Shown here piece after piece: positions 9,547-18,111 of a stretch of DNA of 64,000 bases (positions are counted from its first letter, which is position 1; each line of letters begins with the position of its first letter). The notes below the pieces were generated by a model. It did not search any database. It was not told where the DNA came from and saw only the letters and a program-made list of their open reading frames with translations. The position numbers were made by a program, and so were the translations under genes. Source of the stretch: JAAXHF01 sp965242605 (GTDB taxonomy: Bacteria > Desulfobacterota > Binatia > Bin18); NCBI GenBank assembly GCA_965242605.1, contig CBDESS010000002.1:1-64000 (forward strand), given 5' to 3'.

Positions 9547-10209
9547 CTAGGCCAGGCTCTCGATCAGGCGCTTCACCCCCTGGGCCGGGCCGCCGGGCGC
9601 GCCAAACACGGCTGAGCCGGCAACTACCATTCGTGCCCCGGCGGCGACCGCCTGGGGGGCGGTGTCTGGGCCAATCCCGCCGTCGATCTCAAGCAGAGCG
9701 CTTGAGTCCCGGGCGTCAAGCAGGTGGCGCAGCCGGCGGACCTTATCAAGGCTGGCCTGAATAAAACGCTGGCCGCCAAAGCCGGGGTTGACACTCATCA
9801 GCAGAATCAGATCGACTTCATCCAGTATCTCTTCCAGGCTGGAGAGCGGGGTGCCGGGGTTCAGCGCGACCCCGGCCTGTTTACCGAGTTGCTTGATGTG
9901 TTGGACGGTGCGGTGCAGGTGGGGGCAGGCTTCCTGGTGGACCGAGATGATGTCGGCCCCGGCCCGGGCAAAGTCGTCCACATAGCGCTCGGGCTCGACG
10001 ATCATCAGGTGGACATCAAGCGCGAGCGAGGTGGCACGCCGGGCCGCCTCAACGATAGGCAGACCGAGGCTGATGTTGGGCACGAAGCGGCCGTCCATGA
10101 CATCAAGATGAATGCCGTCGGCCCCGGCCCGCTCTACCTCGGCGAGCTGCTCGCCGAGGTAGCGAAAATCCGCGGCCAGGATAGAGGGCAGGAGCTTGGT
10201 CGGGCGCAT
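9547..10209 (-). CDS. rpe: Ribulose-phosphate 3-epimerase
   Basis: A 220-residue TIM-barrel enzyme interconverting ribulose 5-phosphate and xylulose 5-phosphate in the pentose phosphate pathway. Family motifs are intact: LLPSILAADF at the start, HLDVMDGRFVPNIS with metal ligands His and Asp, LDVHLMI, LLMSVNPGFGGQ and the C-terminal EIDGGI. The length is normal. It begins 6 bases after the stop of the amidohydrolase on the same strand, so the two are likely cotranscribed. Confidence 0.96.
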   Translation of the reverse strand: MRPTKLLPSILAADFRYLGEQLAEVERAGADGIHLDVMDGRFVPNISLGLPIVEAARRATSLALDVHLMIVEPERYVDDFARAGADIISVHQEACPHLHRTVQHIKQLGKQAGVALNPGTPLSSLEEILDEVDLILLMSVNPGFGGQRFIQASLDKVRRLRHLLDARDSSALLEIDGGIGPDTAPQAVAAGARMVVAGSAVFGAPGGPAQGVKRLIESLA

Positions 10210-10215
10210 CTCAGG

Positions 10216-11322
10216 CTAGGCAATCGCGTAGAGTTCGGCAGCATTGCCGCCGACGATCCTGACCACGTCGCCCTCCCGCATCGCGTCAAACGCCCCGGCG
10301 ATGAACTCGCGTGAACGCGGCCACGGCGAATCGGTATGGGGATAGTCTGAGGACCACATGATCTGTTTGGTGCCGACGGCTTGTCGGGTGAACTCGACAT
10401 TGCTGGTCTCAAACTGGAAGGTGGCCCAGATGTTCCGTTTGATGTACTCGCTGGGCAGCATCGACAGGGTCAGCCCTTCGATATGGCGCAGCCGGTCGTA
10501 GGCGTGGTCAAGCCGGTACATGAAGTGCGGCAGCCACGATACATCGTTTTCGGCTGAGACGACCTTCAGCCTGGGGAAGCGCTCAAACACGCCACCGGTG
10601 ACCATGTCGGCCAGGGTGAGCTGGATTTCCTGGGGCAGGCGCATATAGCCGAACAGAACCCGCCGGCGACTGAAACGGTTGCCGCCGCGGCCGGTCAGGA
10701 TGTGCAGCGACAGCGGCATGTTCAGGTCTTGGGCGGCGGCCCAGAACGGATCGTAGACCGGGTCGCTGTAGGGGCGGTCTTCGGGCGGGGAGCCCCATAT
10801 CAGCGTGCCCCGCAGGCCCTTGTTGGCGATTCGTTCCAACTCGTTGACGCCGGCCGGAATGTCTTCGAGGGTGATGGCCCCGAGGCCGATGAGGCGCTTG
10901 GGGTCATGGCTGCAATACTCCGCGGCCCAGTCGTTGAAGGCGGTAAAACTGGCGGCGCGCAACTCGGCATCGTCAAGGCCGAACAGCAGCATACCCATTG
11001 AGGTGTATAGCCCCTCGGCGCTGACTCCGTCGCGGTCCTGTTCTTTGAGGCGTTCGGCCGGGTCCCAGACGCTTTTGGGGGCAACCTCAAAGCCTTTTTT
11101 CAGATGGTCGGGCAGCTCCTCTGCGCTTTTGCCCGAGCCAAAAAAGCCGCCGACCTGAACCGGTTGGATATTCTCACACATGAACCACTCACCGGGCCGA
11201 CCTTTATAGCCCTGCTGGGTGTGTGGTGCCCGGTTGCGAAACCTGGCGTCAATACGTTCGGCCCACATCGTCGGTGGTTCGACAAAATGCGAGTCCGCAG
11301 AAATAATCCGATAGGCTGTCAT
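10216..11322 (-). CDS. Amidohydrolase-family (Amidohydro_2) metal-dependent hydrolase
   Basis: A 368-residue member of the amidohydrolase-2 / ACMSD-like superfamily. The N-terminal metal motif ADSHFVEPPTMW (D-x-H-x-x-E) and the C-terminal WSSDYPHTDSPWP, which holds the last metal Asp, are clear; LSLHILTGRG supplies a further His. These enzymes hydrolyse or decarboxylate diverse substrates and the substrate here cannot be predicted. Numerous amidohydrolases of this type occur in Tectomicrobia- and Binatota-like genomes, which weakly suggests the lineage. It lies directly upstream of rpe and probably uses a promoter in the AT-rich intergenic region beyond 11322. Confidence 0.88.
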   Translation of the reverse strand: MTAYRIISADSHFVEPPTMWAERIDARFRNRAPHTQQGYKGRPGEWFMCENIQPVQVGGFFGSGKSAEELPDHLKKGFEVAPKSVWDPAERLKEQDRDGVSAEGLYTSMGMLLFGLDDAELRAASFTAFNDWAAEYCSHDPKRLIGLGAITLEDIPAGVNELERIANKGLRGTLIWGSPPEDRPYSDPVYDPFWAAAQDLNMPLSLHILTGRGGNRFSRRRVLFGYMRLPQEIQLTLADMVTGGVFERFPRLKVVSAENDVSWLPHFMYRLDHAYDRLRHIEGLTLSMLPSEYIKRNIWATFQFETSNVEFTRQAVGTKQIMWSSDYPHTDSPWPRSREFIAGAFDAMREGDVVRIVGGNAAELYAIA

Positions 11323-11599
11323 GGCGCGCTCTCCTCCTTCGCGGTGTAGAGTCTGGCGTGTCCGGGCAGACTAGCGCGCTTGGCGGGGGCGGGCAAGTGA
11401 GAGGCTTGGGTCCTGTTGGAAGTGAGTATCCGAAGCAGGATTCCCGTGACTGAACTGGCCGCTAGCCTCGGTGCCGGGATTGTACTCGCCGGCTTTGTCC
11501 GTGCCGGGCAGCGTAGGGGAGGGTTTTTCTGATGAAAAACTTGATAATTTTTTCCTCTGTTTTGCATAAGTTTGGCTTATTATATGGATGTATATTTTA

Positions 11600-11614
11600 C
11601 CCCCCCCCCCCCCC
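11600..11614. repeat. 15-base poly-C tract in AT-rich intergenic region
   Basis: Fifteen consecutive C residues lie in an AT-rich stretch (about 11520-11660) within the 500-base gap 11323-11823 between the divergent amidohydrolase and glycan-export genes, some 210 bases before wzm. No gene is supported in this gap. A short AT-rich inverted repeat (GTTTTTC/GAAAAAC near 11524) is also present. Homopolymers of this length can slip and alter promoter activity, but the exact length here may be a sequencing artefact. Confidence 0.8.
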
Positions 11615-11823
11615 TAAAATTCAATAAAATCAACTAGTTACGCGATTTTGTCAGGCTTGTGCATCCTGATTTTGCGCGAGGCTGTTACGCGGAGGCGGGG
11701 AGCGGACTGACAGCCGGGAAGCGGGGCCGCTTGAGCCGGGTTCGTTGCGGGCCGGTGTCTCGTCTGGCATGATGCTGTCCCGACCAAGGCAGGGCAAGCT
11801 CCTTGCCATCTCATTTCTGAGTC

Positions 11824-12650
11824 GTGACTTCAAGAGTTGACACCCGTCCGTTCTCTTTTCGCCTGGATGAAACCTTTGAAAAATACTTGATCGCCCTGTA
11901 CCGGCGAAAAGACCTGCTCGTCTACCTGGCGACATCAGGGCTCAAAGCCCAGTACCGCAACACTGTTCTGGGCTATCTGTGGTGGCTGCTTGACCCCCTG
12001 CTCGGGGTGCTGATCTATTATTTTGTGATAGCGGTGGTGTTTCGCCAAGGCGGCCCTGACTATGGGCCCTTTCTGGTCATTGGTCTGATTGTCTGGCAGT
12101 GGTTTGACTCGAGCCTGTCCCTGGCCTGCCGGTCTATCGCTTCCCAGGCCGGTATCATTACCCAGGTGTACCTGCCAAAGGCGATTTTTCCGCTTGGCGC
12201 ATCCCTGTCGCAGCTGATCAATTTTGGTTTTGGTCTGGTGATTATTGTCCTGTTCGGTGTTTTTTTTCAGTTCAGACCCAGCCCAGCCCTGGTGTGGCTG
12301 CCGTATATCACCTTAATGCAGTTCGTGTTCGCGTCCGCCATTGGCCTTGTGCTGGCCTATGTGTCGGTGTTTGTCCGGGACGCTGAGAATGTATCGGGTT
12401 ATCTGTTGCGGTTGTGGTTTTTCGGCTCGCCGGTGATATGGTCGGAGGAGGTCCTGGCCGGGCGGGCAGGCTGGATTGTGGAATGGAATCCGATGGCGTA
12501 TTTCTGGCCGCGTATCGCGCGGTGTTCATGGCTGAGTCGCCCCCGGATTATGGTCCTCTGGCCCTCATCGGCGGTCTGTCGGCCCTGATCGTTGTGTACA
12601 TGCTCTACTATTTCAGCCAGCACGAACATAAGATGATCAAGGTCTTGTGA
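11824..12650 (+). CDS. wzm: Polysaccharide ABC-2 exporter permease (Wzm-like), one frameshift
   Basis: An inner-membrane permease of the O-antigen/teichoic-acid export family with about six membrane helices; it would move an undecaprenyl-linked glycan with the ATPase encoded next. The cytoplasmic start RRKDLLVYLATSGLKAQYRN and the helix YLWWLLDPLL are typical. A GTG is the likely start. The frame breaks at a TTT run (12501-12503): the family motif WNPMAYF is followed in the next frame by LAAYRAVFMAES and a final helix ending HEHKMIKVL. Adding one T gives about 275 residues, the normal length. The stop overlaps the wzt start by one base (TGATG). Confidence 0.85.
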
Positions 12651-14203
12651 TGGGCTCCTTTGCGCCTTCCTCTGCCATTGTCCGGCCTCAAACGGTACCG
12701 CCCGAGGTCCTGCTGCGCGCCTCTGGAGTCGGTGTTGAGTATGTCCTCGGCAACAGACGGGAGGATGTGAAATCGCTGACCCATAATCTGTTTCGCCTCC
12801 GCCGGCGACAGACCTTCTGGGCCTTGCGCGATGTCGGCCTTGTCGGCTGCGCCGGCGAGGTGTTGGGCATCATCGGGGCAAACGGAGTGGGGAAAACGAC
12901 GTTGTGCCGGGTCCTGTCCGGGCTGCTGCGGCCTGACCGTGGCCGGGTCGAGACCGCCGGCAGGGTGCTGGCCCTGCTTGCCCTGGGCACGGGTTTCAAT
13001 ACCCGGCTCTCGGGCCGGGAGAACATTTTTCTCAATGGCATGGTGCTCGGCTTCTCTCAACAGCGTCTCACCGAACTCTTCTCCCAGATTGTGGCCTTCT
13101 CTGAGTTGGAGCGTTTTATTGATCAGCCGCTCAAGTCTTACTCGAACGGGATGGTAGCACGGCTCGGTTTCAGCATTGCCGCCAGCCTGGAGCCGGAGAT
13201 TCTGATTCTTGATGAAACTCTCAGCGCGGGCGATCTGGCCTTCTCAGAGAAAGCCGGGCAGAGGATGCGTGAGCTGACCCGGCGGGCAAAGCTGGTCATT
13301 GTCGTGACCCATGGGCTCCCGTTTGTTGAGACCTATTGTACCCGGGCGGTGTGGATTGATGGGGGAGTAGTCCGGGCGAGCGGGTCGGCCCGGGAGGTTG
13401 TCTGGCGGTACCGCCAGACGCTCCCGACCCCGACTCCTGCCAGGCGGCTCGTCAGCCTGCCGCAGACCACCTCCAGGCTGTGGTCAAGGCCGGTTGTTGT
13501 TGCCCGTCATCTCGGGGTACGGTTTGCCTTGCGGCCGGCCCGCACGAATGTCAGGGGGTGGCCGTGGTTCAGGAAAAAACCCGTCTTTGAGGCGCTGCGG
13601 AATGTGTCTCTTGAGGTATGCGAAGGGGATATTCTGGGCATCATCGGCCCCAACGGTGCCGGCAAGACGACTCTGTGTCGTGTCCTCAGCGGCCTGCTGC
13701 GCGCCGACACCGGCTGCGTTAATGTTGAGGGCGAGATTACCGCACTGCTGACTTTTGGGGTGGGGTTTCATGAGCAACTCAATGGCCGGGACAATGTGTA
13801 TCTCAACGGCATGATGCTGGGCCTCCAGAAAAAGCGGCTGACCGCTTTATACCCGCAGATTGTGGAGTTTGCCGGCCTCCGGGACTTCATCCACCAGCCC
13901 ATCAAGCACTATTCGTCGGGGATGCGGTCCAGGCTCGGCTTCAGTGTGGCAGCGATGATCCGGCCGGATGTGTTCATCATTGATGAGGCGCTTGGCACCG
14001 GCGATGCCGCCTTCTCCGAGCGGGCCAGCGGCAAGCTCCAGGATCTCATCGCCGGTGCCAAAGCGGTGATTGTAGTGACGCACAGCCTGGAGTTTGTTAC
14101 AAAAGTGTGTACCCGGGCAGTATGGCTGGAGGCTGGCGCGGTGCGGTTTGTCGGCAGTCCGGCGGAGACGGTAGACAGGTATCGGCGGGCGGCGCAGTCC
14201 TGA
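12650..14203 (+). CDS. wzt: Polysaccharide export ATPase with two fused nucleotide-binding domains (Wzt-like)
   Basis: A 517-residue protein made of two complete ABC ATPase domains. Domain 1 (about residues 25-265) has Walker A GANGVGKTT, signature SYSNGMVARL and Walker B ILILDE. Domain 2 (about 285-515) has Walker A GPNGAGKTT, signature HYSSGMRSRL and Walker B VFIIDE. The halves resemble each other closely (both have GKTTLCRVLSGLLR), so an in-frame gene duplication is likely. Usual Wzt proteins have one such domain, sometimes with a C-terminal glycan-binding domain. With a single Wzm partner encoded upstream, a 2:1 or asymmetric transporter is possible (inference). Confidence 0.9.
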   Translation: MGSFAPSSAIVRPQTVPPEVLLRASGVGVEYVLGNRREDVKSLTHNLFRLRRRQTFWALRDVGLVGCAGEVLGIIGANGVGKTTLCRVLSGLLRPDRGRVETAGRVLALLALGTGFNTRLSGRENIFLNGMVLGFSQQRLTELFSQIVAFSELERFIDQPLKSYSNGMVARLGFSIAASLEPEILILDETLSAGDLAFSEKAGQRMRELTRRAKLVIVVTHGLPFVETYCTRAVWIDGGVVRASGSAREVVWRYRQTLPTPTPARRLVSLPQTTSRLWSRPVVVARHLGVRFALRPARTNVRGWPWFRKKPVFEALRNVSLEVCEGDILGIIGPNGAGKTTLCRVLSGLLRADTGCVNVEGEITALLTFGVGFHEQLNGRDNVYLNGMMLGLQKKRLTALYPQIVEFAGLRDFIHQPIKHYSSGMRSRLGFSVAAMIRPDVFIIDEALGTGDAAFSERASGKLQDLIAGAKAVIVVTHSLEFVTKVCTRAVWLEAGAVRFVGSPAETVDRYRRAAQS

Positions 14204-14228
14204 CCAGAGGCAGAAGCGGGAGAGAGGA

Positions 14229-17200
14229 ATGCAGATCGTCGTTTTGGGGATGCACCGGTCGGGTACATCCGTCCTGACCCGGCTGATCAATCTGATGGGG
14301 GCGTATGTCGGGGAGGAAGGGGACCTGATAAGTCCCGCCCAAGAGAATCCCAAAGGCTATTGGGAGCGCGCCGATGCCTATACGCTCCACCAAGAGGTGC
14401 TGAAGTCTGTTGGGATGGACTGGTCCGGGGTCAGTCAGTTTGAGTTTGATCCCGGTCGCCTGAGTGATGAGCAGTGCGCGGCTTTGAGCGCCGAGGCGCG
14501 GAGCATTGTCTACAAACTTGATGCCCATCGTCCCTGGGTGCTGAAAGACCCCAGGCTGTGCATGATGCTGCCGCTGTGGCAGGAGTGGCTGGATGTGCCG
14601 ATTTATGTGCATATCTGGCGCAGCCCACTCGAGACGGCCCAATCGCTGCGCACCTGGAGGGGCTTGCCGCTCCAATTTGGGATAGCGCTGTGGGAGCAGT
14701 ATAATCTGGCTGCCCTGCGCCATACCCGCGGCTTCCCCCGCCTGCTGGTGAGCTACCAGGACTTGATGCAGCGTCCGGTTCAGACGGTTCGGACCCTCTA
14801 TAAGGAACTCGTAGCCCTGGGGGTCCCGAGGCTCTGTTGTCCGGGTAAGCGAGAGCTCAGGTCTTGTATTGATCCTGTGCTGTACCGAGAGCGAGCTAAG
14901 GCGCGGTACCAGAGGCAGTGCATCAATCAGGCCCAGGCCAAGCTGCTGCGCGGGTTGAAAAAGCGGCGGGTTCTGCAATGGAAGTCTCTGCCAGCACTCT
15001 CAGCGAGGAGTCGCAAAGTCCTGGTTGAATACAAGGCGTGGGAGGTGCGCATCGCGGAGAAGGCGGCGCGCCTGGCGGGGGAAGAGGCGCGCCTGGCGGG
15101 GGAGGTCCAAGCCTTAAGGAAGCGGTTGGCGGCGAGCGAGGCGCGCCGGACGGGAGAAAACCAAGCCTTAGAGAAGCAGTTGGCGACGAGTGAGGCGCGT
15201 CGGGTGAGGGAGGTCCAATCCTTAGAGAAGCGGCTGGCGACGAGTGAGGCGCGTCGGACAGGGGAAAACCAGTCCTTAGAGAAGCGGCTGGCGACGAGTG
15301 AGGCGCGTCGGGTGAGGGAGGTCCAATCCCTGGAGAAGCGGTTGGTGACGAACGGGGCACGCTGGGCCAAACAGGAGGCGACAACAGAATGTGAGGCGGT
15401 CATTCCTTCCCATAGACTAAACTCGTTTGCTCGTGGATACTGCGCGGTATCGAGGGGAGAATTGGCCGACCGTGTTCTTGCGGCGGCGAAGAACCAGAAC
15501 AAAATTCCTATCCTCTTTGATCCGGCGTTTTATCTCGAGAGCAACGATGACATAAGAGATGCTGGTCTCAACCCTCTTAAGCATTATCTGGAATGGGGAG
15601 CTGTCGAAGGTCGTATGCCCCTCGGCGATATCCTTTCGTACAAACTGCATCCGTTGATCAGGAACCTGCACCGCCTGGACCTGACCAGCGAAAAGGCAGA
15701 CGCTTTCGACCGTGACGCGTATCGTCTGCTCCATGCGGATGTTGCCTCGCTCGACGATGGCGCTTTGATTGAGCATTACGAGCGGCACGGCCGCGCCGAG
15801 TCGAGACCCTGTTCCTGGCGCGCTTTCATAGAAAAAATATGCAGCAATCCGAAGGAGATTCCCCTGGATTTCAATCCGGATGAATACGTCGCTCTGTATC
15901 CGGCTGATCTGGAGTCGTTCAAAGGACGGCCGCTGGAAGCACTGTACCACTACATGCATCACGGCCGTTGGGAGCACAGATACTATTCTCCCCGAGCGCT
16001 TCGTGAAGCGGAACGGGAGGCGGAGCGGACAGGGGAGTTGCTTGCCCGGGAGGGCATCGCCACGAGCGCGGAACCCGTAGTGTCCGTTGTGATCCCCATA
16101 TATGGCCAGTTGCGGTACACACTGCAATGTCTGGCCTCAATTGCGATCCCTGTGCCGTCTGTGCCGTTTGAAATCATTGTGGTTGACGACGGCTCGCCCG
16201 ATAATTCGGCGGAAGCTCTTCGGTCGATAGCAGGCATACGGCTGATCTCCGGGTCGGAAAATCAGGGGTTCATCCGCGCTTGTAACGCTGGGGCCAGGGC
16301 GGCCAAGGGGGAATACCTCTGTTTTCTCAACAATGACACGGAGGTGAAACCCGACTGGCTTGAAGAACTCGTTTGGACCTTCCATGAATTTCCCGGCACC
16401 GGCCTGGTCGGCTCGAAGCTGGTCTCTGCCGACGGCGTGTTGCAGGAAGCGGGGGGCATCGTCTGGCAGGACGGCAGCGCGGCGAACTTCGGCCGTGGCA
16501 AGGACGCATCTTTGCCCGTGTACAACTACGCGCGCGAGGTTGATTACTGTTCGGCTGCCTCGGTCATGGTTCCCCGAGCACTGTTTGAGGAGTTGGGCGG
16601 CTTTGACGAGCGCTATCTGCCCAGTTACTGCGAGGATTCCGACTTGGCGCTCAAAATCCGCACCCGCGGGCATCGCGTCATGTATCAGCCGCTCTCGGTC
16701 GTGGTGCATCACGAAGGGATCAGCTATGGCAGGGATGCGGGACCAAAGCCCACACCTCTGACCAGAAATACGAAAGCCCGTCTGATCAGAAAAAATACGA
16801 AGAAACTCTACGAGCGCTGGCGAGACCATCTCTCCCATCATCAAGCGCCAGGCATGGACCTCAACGCCGCCAAGGATCGCATGGCAAAACACCGCGTGCT
16901 GGTTCTGGACCACGCCCCCCCAACGCCGGACCGGGACGCAGGTTCGGTGACGACGCTCAATACGATGCTTCTGTTACGTGATATGGGCTTTCAGGTGACG
17001 TTCGTTGCAGGGCACTTCTCCATATCCGGGTACACGGTTGCGTTGCAACGGGTGGGTATCGAAACACCGAACTGCCCTTCGTACACAGCGATCGAGAAGC
17101 ATTTGGAAGAGGTCGGTCATAGCTATGACCTGGTCATCGTTTTTCGTGTAGAGGTCGCCGAAAAGTACAAAAATCTTGCTACTATCCGCCGTCTCTGTCC

Positions 17201-18104
17201 GCGAGCCAGGGTGCTGTTCTGGGCGACGGATCTGTACCACCTGAGGGTATCCCGTCAAGCGAAAATTCTCGCCGACGAGGCGACGGAGAAAGAGGCCGCC
17301 AAGCTCAAGAGAGCCGAGTTTTCCAGCATTCGCGCGGCCGATGGAACAGTGGTCCACAGCCCTGTCGAACGTGAGATAATCAGCCGTGAAGCACCAGAAG
17401 CGCGAGTCCATATTGTTCCACTTACCCTTGATACACCCGGCACCAGCAGGACAGTCAGCGACAGGCGGGATATTGTCTTCCTGGGTAGCTACGAGCACAC
17501 GCCGAATGTCGATGCTGTCCGGTATTTTGTCAAAGACATTATGCCCGGCGTGCGACGCCGGCTTCCTGGTGTCCGTTTTCATATTGCTGGAAGCGAGGTG
17601 CCCGAAGAATTTGAGAAGTACAAGAGAAAGCCCGATATTGTCATCGTCGGCTATGTCGGTGATCTCCAGTCGTTCTTTGATCAAATCCGGGTTTCCATAG
17701 CTCCCCTGCGCTACGGGGCTGGGGTCAAGGGCAAGATCGGGACGGCGATGAGCGCGGGATTACCGACCGTGGCGACCTCTGTCGGGGCGGAAGGGATGGG
17801 GCTTACCGACGGGCGGAATATCCTGATCGCCGACGAGCCTGAAGCTTTCGCCGACGCCCTCGCACGGCTCTACGCTGACGAAGCGCTCTGGAGGCAGTTA
17901 TCCGAGGCTGGCCTGGAGTTTGCCAGAAAAACCTGGGGTGCTGAAGCGGCATGGGCAACGCTCAGTACCGTTCTGAACGACCTTGGATTCTCTGAAATTG
18001 AAAGGGGAAGCCGTCCGTTACGGCTGTATTCCTCCCGGGTATCAGGAAATACAAAAGCTGGTTGTGGACGCATCGGGCTCTCTGGAGAAGTCTCTCTTTT
18101 TTGA
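14229..18104 (+). CDS. Sulfotransferase-coiled coil-GT2-GT4 multidomain glycan synthase
   Basis: A 1291-residue protein with at least three enzyme-like parts. Residues 1-270 form a sulfotransferase-like P-loop domain (GMHRSGTSVLTRLI at 7-20). Residues about 275-385 are a coiled coil with 18-residue repeats. Residues about 400-590 are a module (FDPAFYL, HYLEWGAVEGRMPLGDI, HYMHHGRWE) also present in the protein starting at 21729. Residues about 617-860 are a GT2 glycosyltransferase (VSVVIPIYGQ, IIVVDDGSPDNS, FLNNDTEV). Residues about 885-1270 are GT4-like (DHAPPTPDRDAGS, APLRYGAGVKGKIGTAMSAG). A GAGAGAGG-type ribosome-binding site precedes the start. It probably assembles and perhaps sulfates the exported polymer; products are unknown. 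Confidence 0.85.
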   Translation: MQIVVLGMHRSGTSVLTRLINLMGAYVGEEGDLISPAQENPKGYWERADAYTLHQEVLKSVGMDWSGVSQFEFDPGRLSDEQCAALSAEARSIVYKLDAHRPWVLKDPRLCMMLPLWQEWLDVPIYVHIWRSPLETAQSLRTWRGLPLQFGIALWEQYNLAALRHTRGFPRLLVSYQDLMQRPVQTVRTLYKELVALGVPRLCCPGKRELRSCIDPVLYRERAKARYQRQCINQAQAKLLRGLKKRRVLQWKSLPALSARSRKVLVEYKAWEVRIAEKAARLAGEEARLAGEVQALRKRLAASEARRTGENQALEKQLATSEARRVREVQSLEKRLATSEARRTGENQSLEKRLATSEARRVREVQSLEKRLVTNGARWAKQEATTECEAVIPSHRLNSFARGYCAVSRGELADRVLAAAKNQNKIPILFDPAFYLESNDDIRDAGLNPLKHYLEWGAVEGRMPLGDILSYKLHPLIRNLHRLDLTSEKADAFDRDAYRLLHADVASLDDGALIEHYERHGRAESRPCSWRAFIEKICSNPKEIPLDFNPDEYVALYPADLESFKGRPLEALYHYMHHGRWEHRYYSPRALREAEREAERTGELLAREGIATSAEPVVSVVIPIYGQLRYTLQCLASIAIPVPSVPFEIIVVDDGSPDNSAEALRSIAGIRLISGSENQGFIRACNAGARAAKGEYLCFLNNDTEVKPDWLEELVWTFHEFPGTGLVGSKLVSADGVLQEAGGIVWQDGSAANFGRGKDASLPVYNYAREVDYCSAASVMVPRALFEELGGFDERYLPSYCEDSDLALKIRTRGHRVMYQPLSVVVHHEGISYGRDAGPKPTPLTRNTKARLIRKNTKKLYERWRDHLSHHQAPGMDLNAAKDRMAKHRVLVLDHAPPTPDRDAGSVTTLNTMLLLRDMGFQVTFVAGHFSISGYTVALQRVGIETPNCPSYTAIEKHLEEVGHSYDLVIVFRVEVAEKYKNLATIRRLCPRARVLFWATDLYHLRVSRQAKILADEATEKEAAKLKRAEFSSIRAADGTVVHSPVEREIISREAPEARVHIVPLTLDTPGTSRTVSDRRDIVFLGSYEHTPNVDAVRYFVKDIMPGVRRRLPGVRFHIAGSEVPEEFEKYKRKPDIVIVGYVGDLQSFFDQIRVSIAPLRYGAGVKGKIGTAMSAGLPTVATSVGAEGMGLTDGRNILIADEPEAFADALARLYADEALWRQLSEAGLEFARKTWGAEAAWATLSTVLNDLGFSEIERGSRPLRLYSSRVSGNTKAGCGRIGLSGEVSLF
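15102..15371 (+). repeat. Five 54-bp repeats encoding an 18-residue coiled-coil unit
   Basis: Five in-frame 54-base units encode KRLATSEARRVREVQSLE-like 18-residue repeats. Units alternate between TGEN and VREV at one position, giving a 108-base higher-order pattern. The unit has the same length and ARR...E...LE register as the much longer array at 21885-22950. Confidence 0.9.
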
Positions 18105-18111
18105 AAAAACC

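Noticed and set aside
11524..11560. AT-rich inverted repeat followed by T-run, as a terminator
   Set aside because: No gene ends upstream on the plus strand, and the stem is almost entirely A-T. It is probably chance in an AT-rich island.
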